Of a DNA stretch of 64,000 nucleotides, positions 18,355-27,387 are shown piece by piece. This DNA comes from Spirochaetales bacterium (GTDB lineage: Bacteria; Spirochaetota; Spirochaetia; JC444; Marispirochaetaceae). The first letter of the stretch is position 1, and every line of letters starts with the position of its first letter. A program made the translations under genes and the position numbers. The notes beneath the pieces were generated by a model, which was not told where the DNA came from, did not search any database, and saw nothing but the letters and a program-made list of their open reading frames with translations. The DNA is taken from contig JAFGQL010000011.1 in assembly GCA_016935695.1 (NCBI GenBank), positions 1 to 64,000 of the forward strand, read 5' to 3'.

Positions 18355-19913
18355 CTTCGCAGATAGTGACAGCCTATAGAGGTACCGTTCGCATAGGCGG
18401 CCCGTGCGATAAGAAACGAGGCAACTGTCGCGTTACGCAACTCGATAATTTCACGGGTAACCCGGGCTTCCCGGTAAAATTTATCTACACGATGCTGCAT
18501 GTAACCAAGATCGGCGATGGCTCTTTCGAGCCTGCTCTTTGTCCGTATGATACCGGCGTAGTTCCACATGGTATGACGGATACTTAAAAGATCACTGTGG
18601 ATAAGAACCGGATCGAATTCAAAGGCCTTTTCAGGGGAAACCCATTCAGGAATATTGCTGATCCGGTCTTGATCGAGACCGTAACTGTCTTCGGCAATTT
18701 TTGCGACCGCCCGTACCGCGAAATAGAAGCCCTCTAAAAGACTGACCGAAGCAAGCCGGTTGGCGCCATGGACGCCTGTGCAGGCAGTTTCACCAACAGC
18801 ATACAGCCCGTCCAGGCTCGTAGCTCCGTTTATGTCCACCTTTATACCGCCGCAGAAATAATGGGCCGCGGGAACAACCGGAACAGGGTCCTTGCGTATG
18901 TCAATTCCCGCCTTCATGCAGGTAGAAAAAATATCAGGAAAACGTTCTTCCAGATTAATTCCTTTGATCTGTGTGGCATCAAGGAGAACAAAAGCCGAGT
19001 TGTCGCTCTCTATTTCAGAATAGATCGCTCTGGCCACTTCATCCCGGGGCGCAAGTTCCTTCAACCCGGGCGCATATCGGTCCATAAAATACTCACCGTC
19101 CCTGTTAATGAGCCGCGCCCCTTCCCCACGCATCGCTTCAGTTATAAGAAACCTTCCGATATCGCGATGAAACAGTACGGTCGGGTGGAACTGGACAAAC
19201 TCTGCATTCAGAATCTCGACACCGACACGGTATGCCATGGCAATACCGTCACCGGTAGCCGAAGGAGGATTGGATGTATGAAGATACAAATTTCCCACTC
19301 CACCGGTTGCAAGAATAGTCGTTGCGGCGAATATCGGCTCGACATTGCCGGTGACATTATTGAGGACATACACCCCAAGGGCCCTGTTTTTCCGATACCG
19401 GTCTTGAAAACTCACTGAGTTATGGGAAGAAGTTATGATATCAATGGTGGTCATATCCGGCAAAATCGTGACCCCTTCCATTTTTTGCACATACGCAGAG
19501 AGGCCTTCCTGTATGGCACGGCCGGTATGATCGGTTACATGAAGGATTCGGCGGGTAGAATGGGCGGCTTCCTTTGTCCGGTCAAAATCGCCGTCGGCAT
19601 TTCGTACAAAGGGAATACCGATCTTTTTGCTAAGATATTCTATTGCCAGCGACGGCGCTTCCGTGGCGAGCAGTTGAACAGCCGGCTCATAATTCATTTC
19701 TGAACCGGCTAGTAAAATATCCCGGGTGAGTAATTCAGGACTGTCTTCAATTCCCGTCGCAACTATTCCTCCCTGGGCATAAAATGTATTCGTATGATGT
19801 ATTTGAGGATCTTTCGTGAGTACACACACTTTTAAGCCGCGCTGGGCAGCACAAAGCGCCGCCGTCAGACCTGCGATTCCGGAACCAACAACTAGCAGAT
19901 CATATTCATTCAT
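18351..19913 (-). CDS. nadB: L-aspartate oxidase NadB
   Basis: A 520-residue FAD-dependent oxidase making iminoaspartate from aspartate, the first step of NAD synthesis. It has the N-terminal dinucleotide fold VVGSGIAGLTAAL, the HTNTFYAQGGIVA substrate loop, the FHPTVLF and GEGARLIN motifs and the ATGGVG loop. The C-terminal helical domain carries the SRLERAIADL segment typical of NadB rather than fumarate reductase. It has a good ribosome-binding site (AAAGG). It follows nadC by 3 bases. nadA is not in the window. Confidence 0.95.
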   Translation of the reverse strand: MNEYDLLVVGSGIAGLTAALCAAQRGLKVCVLTKDPQIHHTNTFYAQGGIVATGIEDSPELLTRDILLAGSEMNYEPAVQLLATEAPSLAIEYLSKKIGIPFVRNADGDFDRTKEAAHSTRRILHVTDHTGRAIQEGLSAYVQKMEGVTILPDMTTIDIITSSHNSVSFQDRYRKNRALGVYVLNNVTGNVEPIFAATTILATGGVGNLYLHTSNPPSATGDGIAMAYRVGVEILNAEFVQFHPTVLFHRDIGRFLITEAMRGEGARLINRDGEYFMDRYAPGLKELAPRDEVARAIYSEIESDNSAFVLLDATQIKGINLEERFPDIFSTCMKAGIDIRKDPVPVVPAAHYFCGGIKVDINGATSLDGLYAVGETACTGVHGANRLASVSLLEGFYFAVRAVAKIAEDSYGLDQDRISNIPEWVSPEKAFEFDPVLIHSDLLSIRHTMWNYAGIIRTKSRLERAIADLGYMQHRVDKFYREARVTREIIELRNATVASFLIARAAYANGTSIGCHYLRS

Positions 19914-19916
19914 ATA

Positions 19917-20759
19917 CTACCTTTTACCATTGCCAATCTGCAGTGAAAAATTAAACGACGAGACCGAATGAGTCAGGCGCCCCGCAGAAATGAAATCAAG
20001 CCCCAGACCGCTGTAGATTTTTATTTTTTCTTCATCCATGTCGCCTGATGCTTCGAAGGTCACTTCACCGGAACGCAGAGCAAGGGCTGCCGCCACGTTT
20101 TCTGTATTCATGTTATCAAGCATAATGATATCCACCCGGCATTCAAGAGCCTCCCGGACTTCGTTGATGTTCCTGCACTCAACTTCGATACGATAGCTGC
20201 TCCCCCACATATTCCTTACTTTTTCAACAGCCCCCGTGATCCCTCCCGCTGCATCAATGTGGTTGTCCTTTATCATTACCATATCGTAAAGACCCATACG
20301 GTGATTCGATGCCCCGCCCTGCCGCACAGCCCACTTTGCAAGGGCCCTGTATCCAGGCAGGGTTTTGCGGGTGTCCAATATGGTGGTCCGGCTTCCGGCG
20401 ACTGTAACCATCCTGTTTGCTGCAGATGCTATACCGGATAGATACCCGAGAAAATTAAGGGAAATGCGTTCGGCCGACAGGATGGAAACCGCTTTCCCTT
20501 CGATCTCCGCGACAAGATCCCCGTGGACAAGATTATCACCATCAGCCTTTTTAAAAGTCACAATGACCGAAGGATCAAGACGGGCGAAAACTCTCGTAAA
20601 AAAACCAGTACCGGCAAGCACACCGCAGTCTTTTGAATACAAAAGCGCCCGGGTGGTTTCGGCGCTAAAAATGGCCTTTGAAGTCACATCCCCGGTCGTA
20701 CCAAGGTCCTCTTTTACAGCCATGTCAAGCAGGGCTTCAAAACACTCATCAATTTCCAT
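19917..20759 (-). CDS. nadC: Nicotinate-nucleotide (quinolinate) pyrophosphorylase NadC
   Basis: A 280-residue type II phosphoribosyltransferase (quinolinate + PRPP to nicotinate mononucleotide). It shows KEDLGTTGDVTSKAIF near the start, DTRKTLPGYRALAKWAVRQGGASNHRMGLYDMVMIKDNH and the EVECRN and IMLDNM strands. I chose the ATG at 20759 because it fits the usual NadC N-terminus and because a TATAGT -10 ends 9 bases before it; the frame continues to a TTG at 20795 with no support. It heads a nadC-nadB operon divergent from cheX. Confidence 0.95.
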   Translation of the reverse strand: MEIDECFEALLDMAVKEDLGTTGDVTSKAIFSAETTRALLYSKDCGVLAGTGFFTRVFARLDPSVIVTFKKADGDNLVHGDLVAEIEGKAVSILSAERISLNFLGYLSGIASAANRMVTVAGSRTTILDTRKTLPGYRALAKWAVRQGGASNHRMGLYDMVMIKDNHIDAAGGITGAVEKVRNMWGSSYRIEVECRNINEVREALECRVDIIMLDNMNTENVAAALALRSGEVTFEASGDMDEEKIKIYSGLGLDFISAGRLTHSVSSFNFSLQIGNGKR

Positions 20760-20768
20760 AGGGCAAAT

Positions 20769-20795
20769 ACTATATCCTAAATTCAGAATGGGCAA
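20769..20795 (-). promoter_or_regulatory. nadC-nadB promoter (near-leaderless)
   Basis: On the minus strand a TATAGT -10 (20769-20774) lies 9 bases before the nadC ATG. The best -35 is a partial TTGCCC with a 15-base spacer, so this half is weak. The predicted leader is 2-3 bases. Confidence 0.4.
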
Positions 20796-20820
20796 GACGG
20801 CACGATAGCCTGCGATTGGT

Positions 20821-20849
20821 TTGACACGTCTAAAACCTGGTTCTATACT
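20821..20849 (+). promoter_or_regulatory. cheX promoter, predicted leaderless
   Basis: TTGACA (20821-20826), exactly 17 bases, then TATACT (20844-20849). Only six bases separate the -10 from the cheX ATG, so transcription should begin at the A of the start codon. No ribosome-binding site is present. Confidence 0.8.
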
Positions 20850-20855
20850 TTAGAC

Positions 20856-21335
20856 ATGAATGACAACTACCTTGATGTGTTTCCATCTGCCCTGCTTGAG
20901 GTTTTCAACGAAATCGGGTTCGATGAAATAACCGTCAAAGACAGCGAAGAACCCTTTGAACCTTCGACAGAAATCATCGCTTCCGTCGGACTCACCGGGG
21001 CTATTCAAGGTTATATGATGCTCAGTGCGACCTTTGAGAGTGCTAAAAAGTTCGTTGACAAAATGATGACCAACATAGGAATGGAAATAGAAGAAATGGG
21101 TTTCGGCCAGTTTCACAAGGAAGCGATGGGGGAAATGGTTAATCAATTCTCTGGCAGATCAGCCATGAAGCTCCACGAAATACTGCATGTGGACTGTAAT
21201 ATCACCCCTCCCACTATAATAACCGGAAATAATATTTATGCTGACATGACCAGCCTGATTTCCCGTTCGTCAAAAAAAATATCCGGACATTTCGGCAGCG
21301 TGCATATCTTCATCGGCATTAAAAATATTTTCTAA
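20856..21335 (+). CDS. cheX: CheX-type chemotaxis phosphatase
   Basis: A 159-residue CheC/CheX/FliY-family protein. The single ExxN active-site motif is E93-M-V-N96 in GEMVNQFSG, as in CheX, which dephosphorylates CheY-P as a dimer. The beta strands VGLTGAIQGYMML and HFGSVHIFIGI fit the family fold. It is divergent from nadC. The start ATG has no Shine-Dalgarno sequence and lies immediately after a strong promoter. The gene lies far from the flagellar genes at 45-48 kb. Confidence 0.88.
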   Translation: MNDNYLDVFPSALLEVFNEIGFDEITVKDSEEPFEPSTEIIASVGLTGAIQGYMMLSATFESAKKFVDKMMTNIGMEIEEMGFGQFHKEAMGEMVNQFSGRSAMKLHEILHVDCNITPPTIITGNNIYADMTSLISRSSKKISGHFGSVHIFIGIKNIF

Positions 21336-21353
21336 AAAAGTGAATAGAAAGAG

Positions 21354-21393
21354 TTGACAGCATATTAAGGCTACCTTAGATTACGAGTATAAT
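21354..21393 (+). promoter_or_regulatory. Promoter region of the acidic small protein
   Basis: TTGACA (21354-21359) with a 17-base spacer to TAGATT (21377-21382). An alternative perfect TATAAT lies at 21388-21393 with a poor -35 (TTAAGG). One of these should drive the following gene. Confidence 0.5.
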
Positions 21394-21422
21394 CTTGATG
21401 GATAGAAAGGATGGAGATCATC

Positions 21423-21677
21423 ATGATGAATGTGAGTGACTTTCCAGAAAATAGCACAGGCTGGGTATTCATGTCCGAAGATGACGATGATTTTTACGAC
21501 GACAACTTCGACGACAATGATTATGAAGATGATATAGACGATTTTGAAGACGATCAGGACGAATTCGAAGAAGAATTCGATGATGACTATGAAGAAGATT
21601 TTGAAGAAGACGAAGACCTCGTCGACGACGATTACGACTACGACGACGGCCTGGATTACGAGGACTTTGACGAATAA
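21423..21677 (+). CDS. Extremely acidic small protein, no basic residues
   Basis: An 84-residue protein in which about 47 residues are Asp or Glu, with Phe/Tyr spaced regularly among them and no Lys, Arg or His. I favour the ATG at 21423 (GGAG 8 bases upstream); an in-frame ATG at 21411 abuts a GAAAGG. It is likely disordered and could bind cations or mimic nucleic acid. A promoter, a ribosome-binding site and biased composition support a real gene. No family recognised. Short in-frame GAY/GAR runs could also give length variation. Confidence 0.65.
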   Translation: MMNVSDFPENSTGWVFMSEDDDDFYDDNFDDNDYEDDIDDFEDDQDEFEEEFDDDYEEDFEEDEDLVDDDYDYDDGLDYEDFDE

Positions 21678-21701
21678 CGAACGAATGAAGAATGACGAAC
21701 C

Positions 21702-21737
21702 ATGTAAACAAGCGTTAACCGATAGAATGTAAACAAG
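21702..21737. repeat. Two 11-base direct repeats (ATGTAAACAAG)
   Basis: ATGTAAACAAG occurs at 21702-21712 and 21727-21737, a 25-base period, in the 89-base space between the convergent acidic-protein gene and rsfS. No terminator hairpin is obvious here. Confidence 0.5.
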
Positions 21738-21766
21738 GTAAAAAAGTTTTATGCGCGGGGGTGGCG

Positions 21767-22111
21767 CTATTTTGACACACCCTCATGCCACAGCTTCTCC
21801 AGACCGTAAAAATCCCTTGCTGTTTCGTCCATAAGATGAATAACGAAATACCCGCAATCAAGCAGGACCCAGCCGCCTTCTTCGTATTTTTTTTGCCGAT
21901 TAATGATATCTACATCAAAATTCGACAGGGTTTTCCTGATGTACTTTATGAGCCCTCGCAAATGACCGCTGCTCGTTGGAGTAGATATGATAAAATAGTC
22001 GGTCCAGGAACTCGCGGTACGCACATCAATAACACGGGTGTCTACACCGTTATGTTCTATGATTGAATCGGCAACCGCCTGTACAATTTCATTCTTTACA
22101 ATATCGTCCAT
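21767..22111 (-). CDS. rsfS: Ribosomal silencing factor RsfS
   Basis: A 114-residue RsfS/Iojap protein that binds L14 and blocks subunit joining under starvation. The family segments WTDYFIISTPTSSGHLRGLI and WVLLDCGYFVIHLMDETARDFYGLEKLW are present. The start is the ATG at 22111 (GGGAAGGA upstream) rather than the TTG one codon earlier. It overlaps the LCP gene by about 23 bases and is the last gene of the rplU operon. Confidence 0.95.
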   Translation of the reverse strand: MDDIVKNEIVQAVADSIIEHNGVDTRVIDVRTASSWTDYFIISTPTSSGHLRGLIKYIRKTLSNFDVDIINRQKKYEEGGWVLLDCGYFVIHLMDETARDFYGLEKLWHEGVSK

Positions 22112-23276
22112 CAAAGTCCTTCCCGATTATTATCGTGATATCCGTAGCATTTATCTCTTCCTGAGCATCTTCTGCCGGAGTTTCTGAAACCACATTTGAG
22201 CACTGTATGATTTTAGCAAGCCGCTGCGCCGCAGGCACATCCCCTTTTCTGTCAATCACCGTGGTCTTTTCATATATAGTTTCGGCATTGCCGATATTTT
22301 TTATTTCATACCCGAAACTCTGAAATATCTGGGATGTCCGTGTAGCCAGTCCATTCTGATTTGTTCCGTTAAGGACCTCTATCCTGACATTCAGCTCTTC
22401 GTCACTGAAAACATCTTCGTTCACTAATGATGCGAGGGTCTGCCGCAAAGTTTCTCTGATCAAATTCCCATCGGAATACGGAAAAAGCAGACTTTCGTTA
22501 TCGACCATCCGCGAGGCCCCTCTCAACTGAAGAAACACGAACCGTTCGGTATCAAGAGAGGCCATCTCATCGAACAACACAGTAAGACCTTTTTCTGATA
22601 CGTTGGCATCAACAAGATCCCGAACATACGGGCGTACTTTGTCATGAGACAGCATCTGCGTGTTTTTACCTATTGAGCGGAAAAGCCCCTGAAAGATTTT
22701 CTGACGCCTTGCAGCTATATCTGTGTATGAATCAGAACTCTCTTCGTACACAAGATATTCAAGGACCTTACTGCCGTCGAGAACGAGATTTCCAGATGGC
22801 AATAGTACGGTCTGCCCATCCTCAATGTTTTCCACAGGGTTCGGGATGAATATTTCAATTCCTTCTATGAGATCAATGAACTTGACGAAATTCTGAACTT
22901 CCATTCGTATAAAGACATCAACTGGTATACCCAGTATTTCAACTATCTCTGCAATGAAGGCAGAGGGTTTCCCAGGCGAATATAATGTTTCAATACTCCC
23001 GATTTTACCTTTTGACTCCAGCAAACTCCCTGTTTTGGAAGGGATGTCCAGCAAAGCCCCTTTATAGGTCACCTTGCTGTACAGAAAAAGCTGTGTAGAA
23101 ATAACCCTGCTGTCTTCAGTAATAAAAATCAGGGTATGTAACACATCCTTTGTCCCTAAAAGCTCAGATACCTTGTCCGTTCTCAGTTGGAAAAAAAGGA
23201 CAGCTGAACCTCCTGCAATAATGAGGACAATCAGAATGACAAGGGGTAATCCCGATGATGTATTTGCCGTTCTCAT
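22089..23276 (-). CDS. LytR-CpsA-Psr (LCP) family protein with LytR_C domain
   Basis: A 395-residue protein with an N-terminal membrane anchor (about 12-30). An extracytoplasmic LCP domain (about 40-270; FIRMEVQNFVKFIDLIEGIEIFIP, YLVYEESSDSYTDIAARRQKIFQGL) and a C-terminal LytR_C domain (RIEVLNGTNQNGLATRTSQIF) follow. LCP enzymes transfer polymers from lipid carriers to the cell wall in Gram-positives; the substrate in spirochaetes is unclear. The ribosome-binding site is AAGGG. The gene lies between nadD and rsfS. Confidence 0.88.
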   Translation of the reverse strand: MRTANTSSGLPLVILIVLIIAGGSAVLFFQLRTDKVSELLGTKDVLHTLIFITEDSRVISTQLFLYSKVTYKGALLDIPSKTGSLLESKGKIGSIETLYSPGKPSAFIAEIVEILGIPVDVFIRMEVQNFVKFIDLIEGIEIFIPNPVENIEDGQTVLLPSGNLVLDGSKVLEYLVYEESSDSYTDIAARRQKIFQGLFRSIGKNTQMLSHDKVRPYVRDLVDANVSEKGLTVLFDEMASLDTERFVFLQLRGASRMVDNESLLFPYSDGNLIRETLRQTLASLVNEDVFSDEELNVRIEVLNGTNQNGLATRTSQIFQSFGYEIKNIGNAETIYEKTTVIDRKGDVPAAQRLAKIIQCSNVVSETPAEDAQEEINATDITIIIGKDFDGRYCKE

Positions 23277-23287
23277 TTATCTACCCT

Positions 23288-24855
<1,568 letters not shown>

Positions 24856-24867
24856 TTACGAATGGTA

Positions 24868-25125
24868 TTATTTGGCTGCAGATTCAATTCCGATATATTT
24901 TCTTCCGGCGCGTTCAGAGAACACTACCGATCCTTCGGTTGTTGCGAAAATAGTATGGTCTTTACCGAGTCCCGTATTCTCACCGGGGAAAAACTTGGTA
25001 CCGCGCTGGCGTACAATGATTTCACCGGCCTTTACAACCTGACCCGCATACCGTTTTATACCAAGACGTTTCGAGTTTGAATCACGTCCGTTTTTAGAAC
25101 TTCCGCCGCCTTTTTTATGAGCCAT
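24868..25125 (-). CDS. rpmA: 50S ribosomal protein L27
   Basis: An 85-residue L27 beginning [16 protein letters not shown], the mature-type N-terminus that reaches the peptidyl-transferase centre. The ribosome-binding site is AAGGAG. There is no upstream in-frame start codon, and a stop (TAG) lies 10 codons before the ATG, so no cleavable N-terminal extension is encoded. This matters because the neighbouring gene encodes a Prp-type protease. Confidence 0.97.
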   Translation of the reverse strand: MAHKKGGGSSKNGRDSNSKRLGIKRYAGQVVKAGEIIVRQRGTKFFPGENTGLGKDHTIFATTEGSVVFSERAGRKYIGIESAAK

Positions 25126-25159
25126 TATACTACTCCTTGCCTCGTGTAACTTCTATGAT

Positions 25160-25492
25160 TTACTCTGTCCTGACCACTTCAACAGTCAGGCTGCCCGGGA
25201 AATCCCGTTGTAATCCCTCGAGCCCCAGAAGAAGGACCCGGGTAATTCCGCATACTTCTTGCTGATAATTATCAGGAATACGGGTAACGTCCAGGCGTAT
25301 CTCCCCTTCCTGTTCGGCACCGCCATCTAAGACTATGCCGGGTATTGTCTCCAGGCCCATGCAGACACTCCGGATGACGGCGCTTACCGATGCACAGGCC
25401 ATATCATTACCGGAAACACCGTAATGCGCATGACCGGATGCCTCTAAACCGCGCAACACGGCGCCGCGCAGTCGGACCTGTATACGGATCAC
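25160..25492 (-). CDS. prp: Prp-type cysteine protease (YsxB/DUF464 family)
   Basis: A 110-residue protein between rplU and rpmA, the classical location. The catalytic pair is visible: His21 in SGHAHYGVSGND and Cys33 in MACASVSA. In Firmicutes Prp cleaves a short N-terminal extension from L27. Here L27 has no extension, so the substrate is unclear and another role in ribosome assembly should be considered. Confidence 0.88.
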   Translation of the reverse strand: MIRIQVRLRGAVLRGLEASGHAHYGVSGNDMACASVSAVIRSVCMGLETIPGIVLDGGAEQEGEIRLDVTRIPDNYQQEVCGITRVLLLGLEGLQRDFPGSLTVEVVRTE

Positions 25493-25507
25493 ACCACAGT
25501 CCTGATA

Positions 25508-25822
25508 TCAGGCCCCGGTGATATCGTTTACCTTCAGATAGGTATATGATTGACGGTGACCGTTTTTCCTCCGGTACCCTTTCCGCCGTTTGAACTTGAT
25601 GATGGTAACCTTCTTGTCCTTTTTGGTTTCCTGGACAGTGGTACTGATTTTTGCACCCTGTACATAGGGCGTACCAATCTTAACCTTGTCTCCATCATTC
25701 ATAAGAAGAATGGAATCAAATTCAACCTTTGACCCGTCTTCCTGTAACATCTTGTCAACTTTTAACAGACCGCCTTTTTCGGCTTTGTACTGTTTACCTT
25801 GTATTTCAACCAACGCGTACAT
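25508..25822 (-). CDS. rplU: 50S ribosomal protein L21
   Basis: A 104-residue L21 starting MYALVEIQGKQYKAEKG and ending in the RRKGYRRKNGHRQSYTYLKV region. I chose the ATG at 25822 (TGAGGT 9 bases upstream); the frame runs five codons further to a TTG at 25837. First gene of the operon rplU-prp-rpmA-obg-nadD-LCP-rsfS. Confidence 0.96.
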   Translation of the reverse strand: MYALVEIQGKQYKAEKGGLLKVDKMLQEDGSKVEFDSILLMNDGDKVKIGTPYVQGAKISTTVQETKKDKKVTIIKFKRRKGYRRKNGHRQSYTYLKVNDITGA

Positions 25823-25854
25823 TCGTATCAACCTCAACTCAAAATGTAGATGTC

Positions 25855-25884
25855 TTTATAGCATAATACAAAAGATAAGGTCAA
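25855..25884 (-). promoter_or_regulatory. rplU operon promoter
   Basis: On the minus strand TTGACC (25879-25884), an 18-base spacer and TATAAA (25855-25860). The predicted leader is about 25 bases and contains the ribosome-binding site. It lies between the gltD stop and rplU, separating the two operons. Confidence 0.6.
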
Positions 25885-25923
25885 GCCGGCGCAGGTCTGC
25901 CCAAATCCTTGCATTCTGTGGAT

Positions 25924-27387
25924 TTATGGAAGATAGGTCTTACCCATGAGATATCGGTCCGTTTCCCGAGCAGCGCCTCTTCCCTCATTGATTGCCCATA
26001 CGACCAGTGACTGACCCCGTCTGCAGTCACCGCAGGCGAAAACCCCTTCCACTGAAGTGGCGAAACTGCCATGTACCGCCTTTATATTTCCCCGGCCGTC
26101 CATGTCGACACTGAACTCATCTGTCAGCTGGGTGTCCGGACCAAGGAATCCCATGGCAAGCAGTACAAGATCAGCCTCCCAGGTTTCTTCACTTCCGGGA
26201 ATCTCCCGCATCTGATAACGCCCTTGATCATCTTTTTCCCAAAAGATCCGCACCGTTTTAATTCCGGACACTTCTCCGTTTGCGTCGCCAACAAACTCCT
26301 TGGTTAAAATACCGTACTCCCTGGGATCTTTCCCAAATTTGGCAATAGCCTCCTGATGACCGTAATCTGTTTTCAATATCCGCGGGAACGTCGGCCAGGG
26401 CATCTCATCGGTACGCTCCGCCGGCGGCTTTGGTAAAAGCTCAAAATTCACAACACTATCACAGCCGTGACGGATAGAGGTCCCGATGCAGTCACACCCG
26501 GTATCACCGCCGCCGATAACGACTACTTTCCTGCCCTTCGCGCTTATATATTTGCCGTCCTCCAGGCGTGAATCAAGAAGACTTTTTGTGTTTTTCTTAA
26601 GAAACTCCATGGCGAAGTGAATCCCGCGCAACCCGCGTCCCGGGACCGCCAAATCCCTCGGAATTGTCGACCCGGTTGCGATAACTACTGCGTCAAAAAA
26701 GCTCCTTAACTGGGCGGCGGTCCTGTCAACACCGACGTTGACACCGCACTTGAAGACAACCCCCTCGTCTTCCATCCGCTTTATGCGTTTTGCAACCAAC
26801 TCTTTATCGAGTTTCATATTGGGTATGCCATACATAAGCAGACCCCCGGGGCGGTCATCCCGCTCAAACACAATGACACTGTGACCGACCTGGTTCAGCT
26901 GGTCGGCTGCCGACAGCCCCGCCGGCCCCGAACCGACGACGGCAACGGTTTTCCCTGTACGGTGAAGAGGAGGCGACGGCTCCATCCATCCTTCTTCATA
27001 GGCCTTGTCAATGATAAAAGCCTCATTGTTTTTGATGGTTACCGCCGGTTCATTTATGCCGAGCACACAGGCTGTTTCGCATGGTGCAGGACACACCCGG
27101 CCGGTAAATTCTGGGAAATTATTTGTTTTTAGGAGCCTTACAAGAGCATCCCTGAACCTGCCCTGATAAATCAGATCGTTCCATTCGGGAATTAAATTCT
27201 CGATCGGACAACCATAACTTGAATGGCAAAAGGGAACACCGCAGTCCATGCACCGCGCTCCCTGTTCCTGCCGCTTTTCAAGGTCCAGTTCTTCGCCGAA
27301 CTCATTGTAATCTCCAATTCGATCCAATGGTTGCCGATATGTTGTCGTTTTCCTTTCGAACTCCATGAATCCTGTCGGCCTACCCAT
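25924..27387 (-). CDS. gltD: Glutamate synthase (NADPH) small subunit GltD
   Basis: A 487-residue FAD and Fe-S subunit feeding NADPH electrons to GltB. An N-terminal Cys-rich cluster region ([38 protein letters not shown]) precedes two Rossmann folds ([27 protein letters not shown]). The start is the ATG at 27387, with GGAGG 6 bases upstream, overlapping the gltB stop by 8 bases (ATGGGTAG), an arrangement typical of fixed subunit ratios. Confidence 0.97.
   Translation of the reverse strand: MGRPTGFMEFERKTTTYRQPLDRIGDYNEFGEELDLEKRQEQGARCMDCGVPFCHSSYGCPIENLIPEWNDLIYQGRFRDALVRLLKTNNFPEFTGRVCPAPCETACVLGINEPAVTIKNNEAFIIDKAYEEGWMEPSPPLHRTGKTVAVVGSGPAGLSAADQLNQVGHSVIVFERDDRPGGLLMYGIPNMKLDKELVAKRIKRMEDEGVVFKCGVNVGVDRTAAQLRSFFDAVVIATGSTIPRDLAVPGRGLRGIHFAMEFLKKNTKSLLDSRLEDGKYISAKGRKVVVIGGGDTGCDCIGTSIRHGCDSVVNFELLPKPPAERTDEMPWPTFPRILKTDYGHQEAIAKFGKDPREYGILTKEFVGDANGEVSGIKTVRIFWEKDDQGRYQMREIPGSEETWEADLVLLAMGFLGPDTQLTDEFSVDMDGRGNIKAVHGSFATSVEGVFACGDCRRGQSLVVWAINEGRGAARETDRYLMGKTYLP

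Noticed and set aside
21481-21677. Low-complexity GAY/GAR tract of the acidic gene as a non-coding repeat
   Set aside because: The repeat units are irregular at the DNA level, the frame is preserved, and a promoter and ribosome-binding site precede it. A coding origin is more likely.
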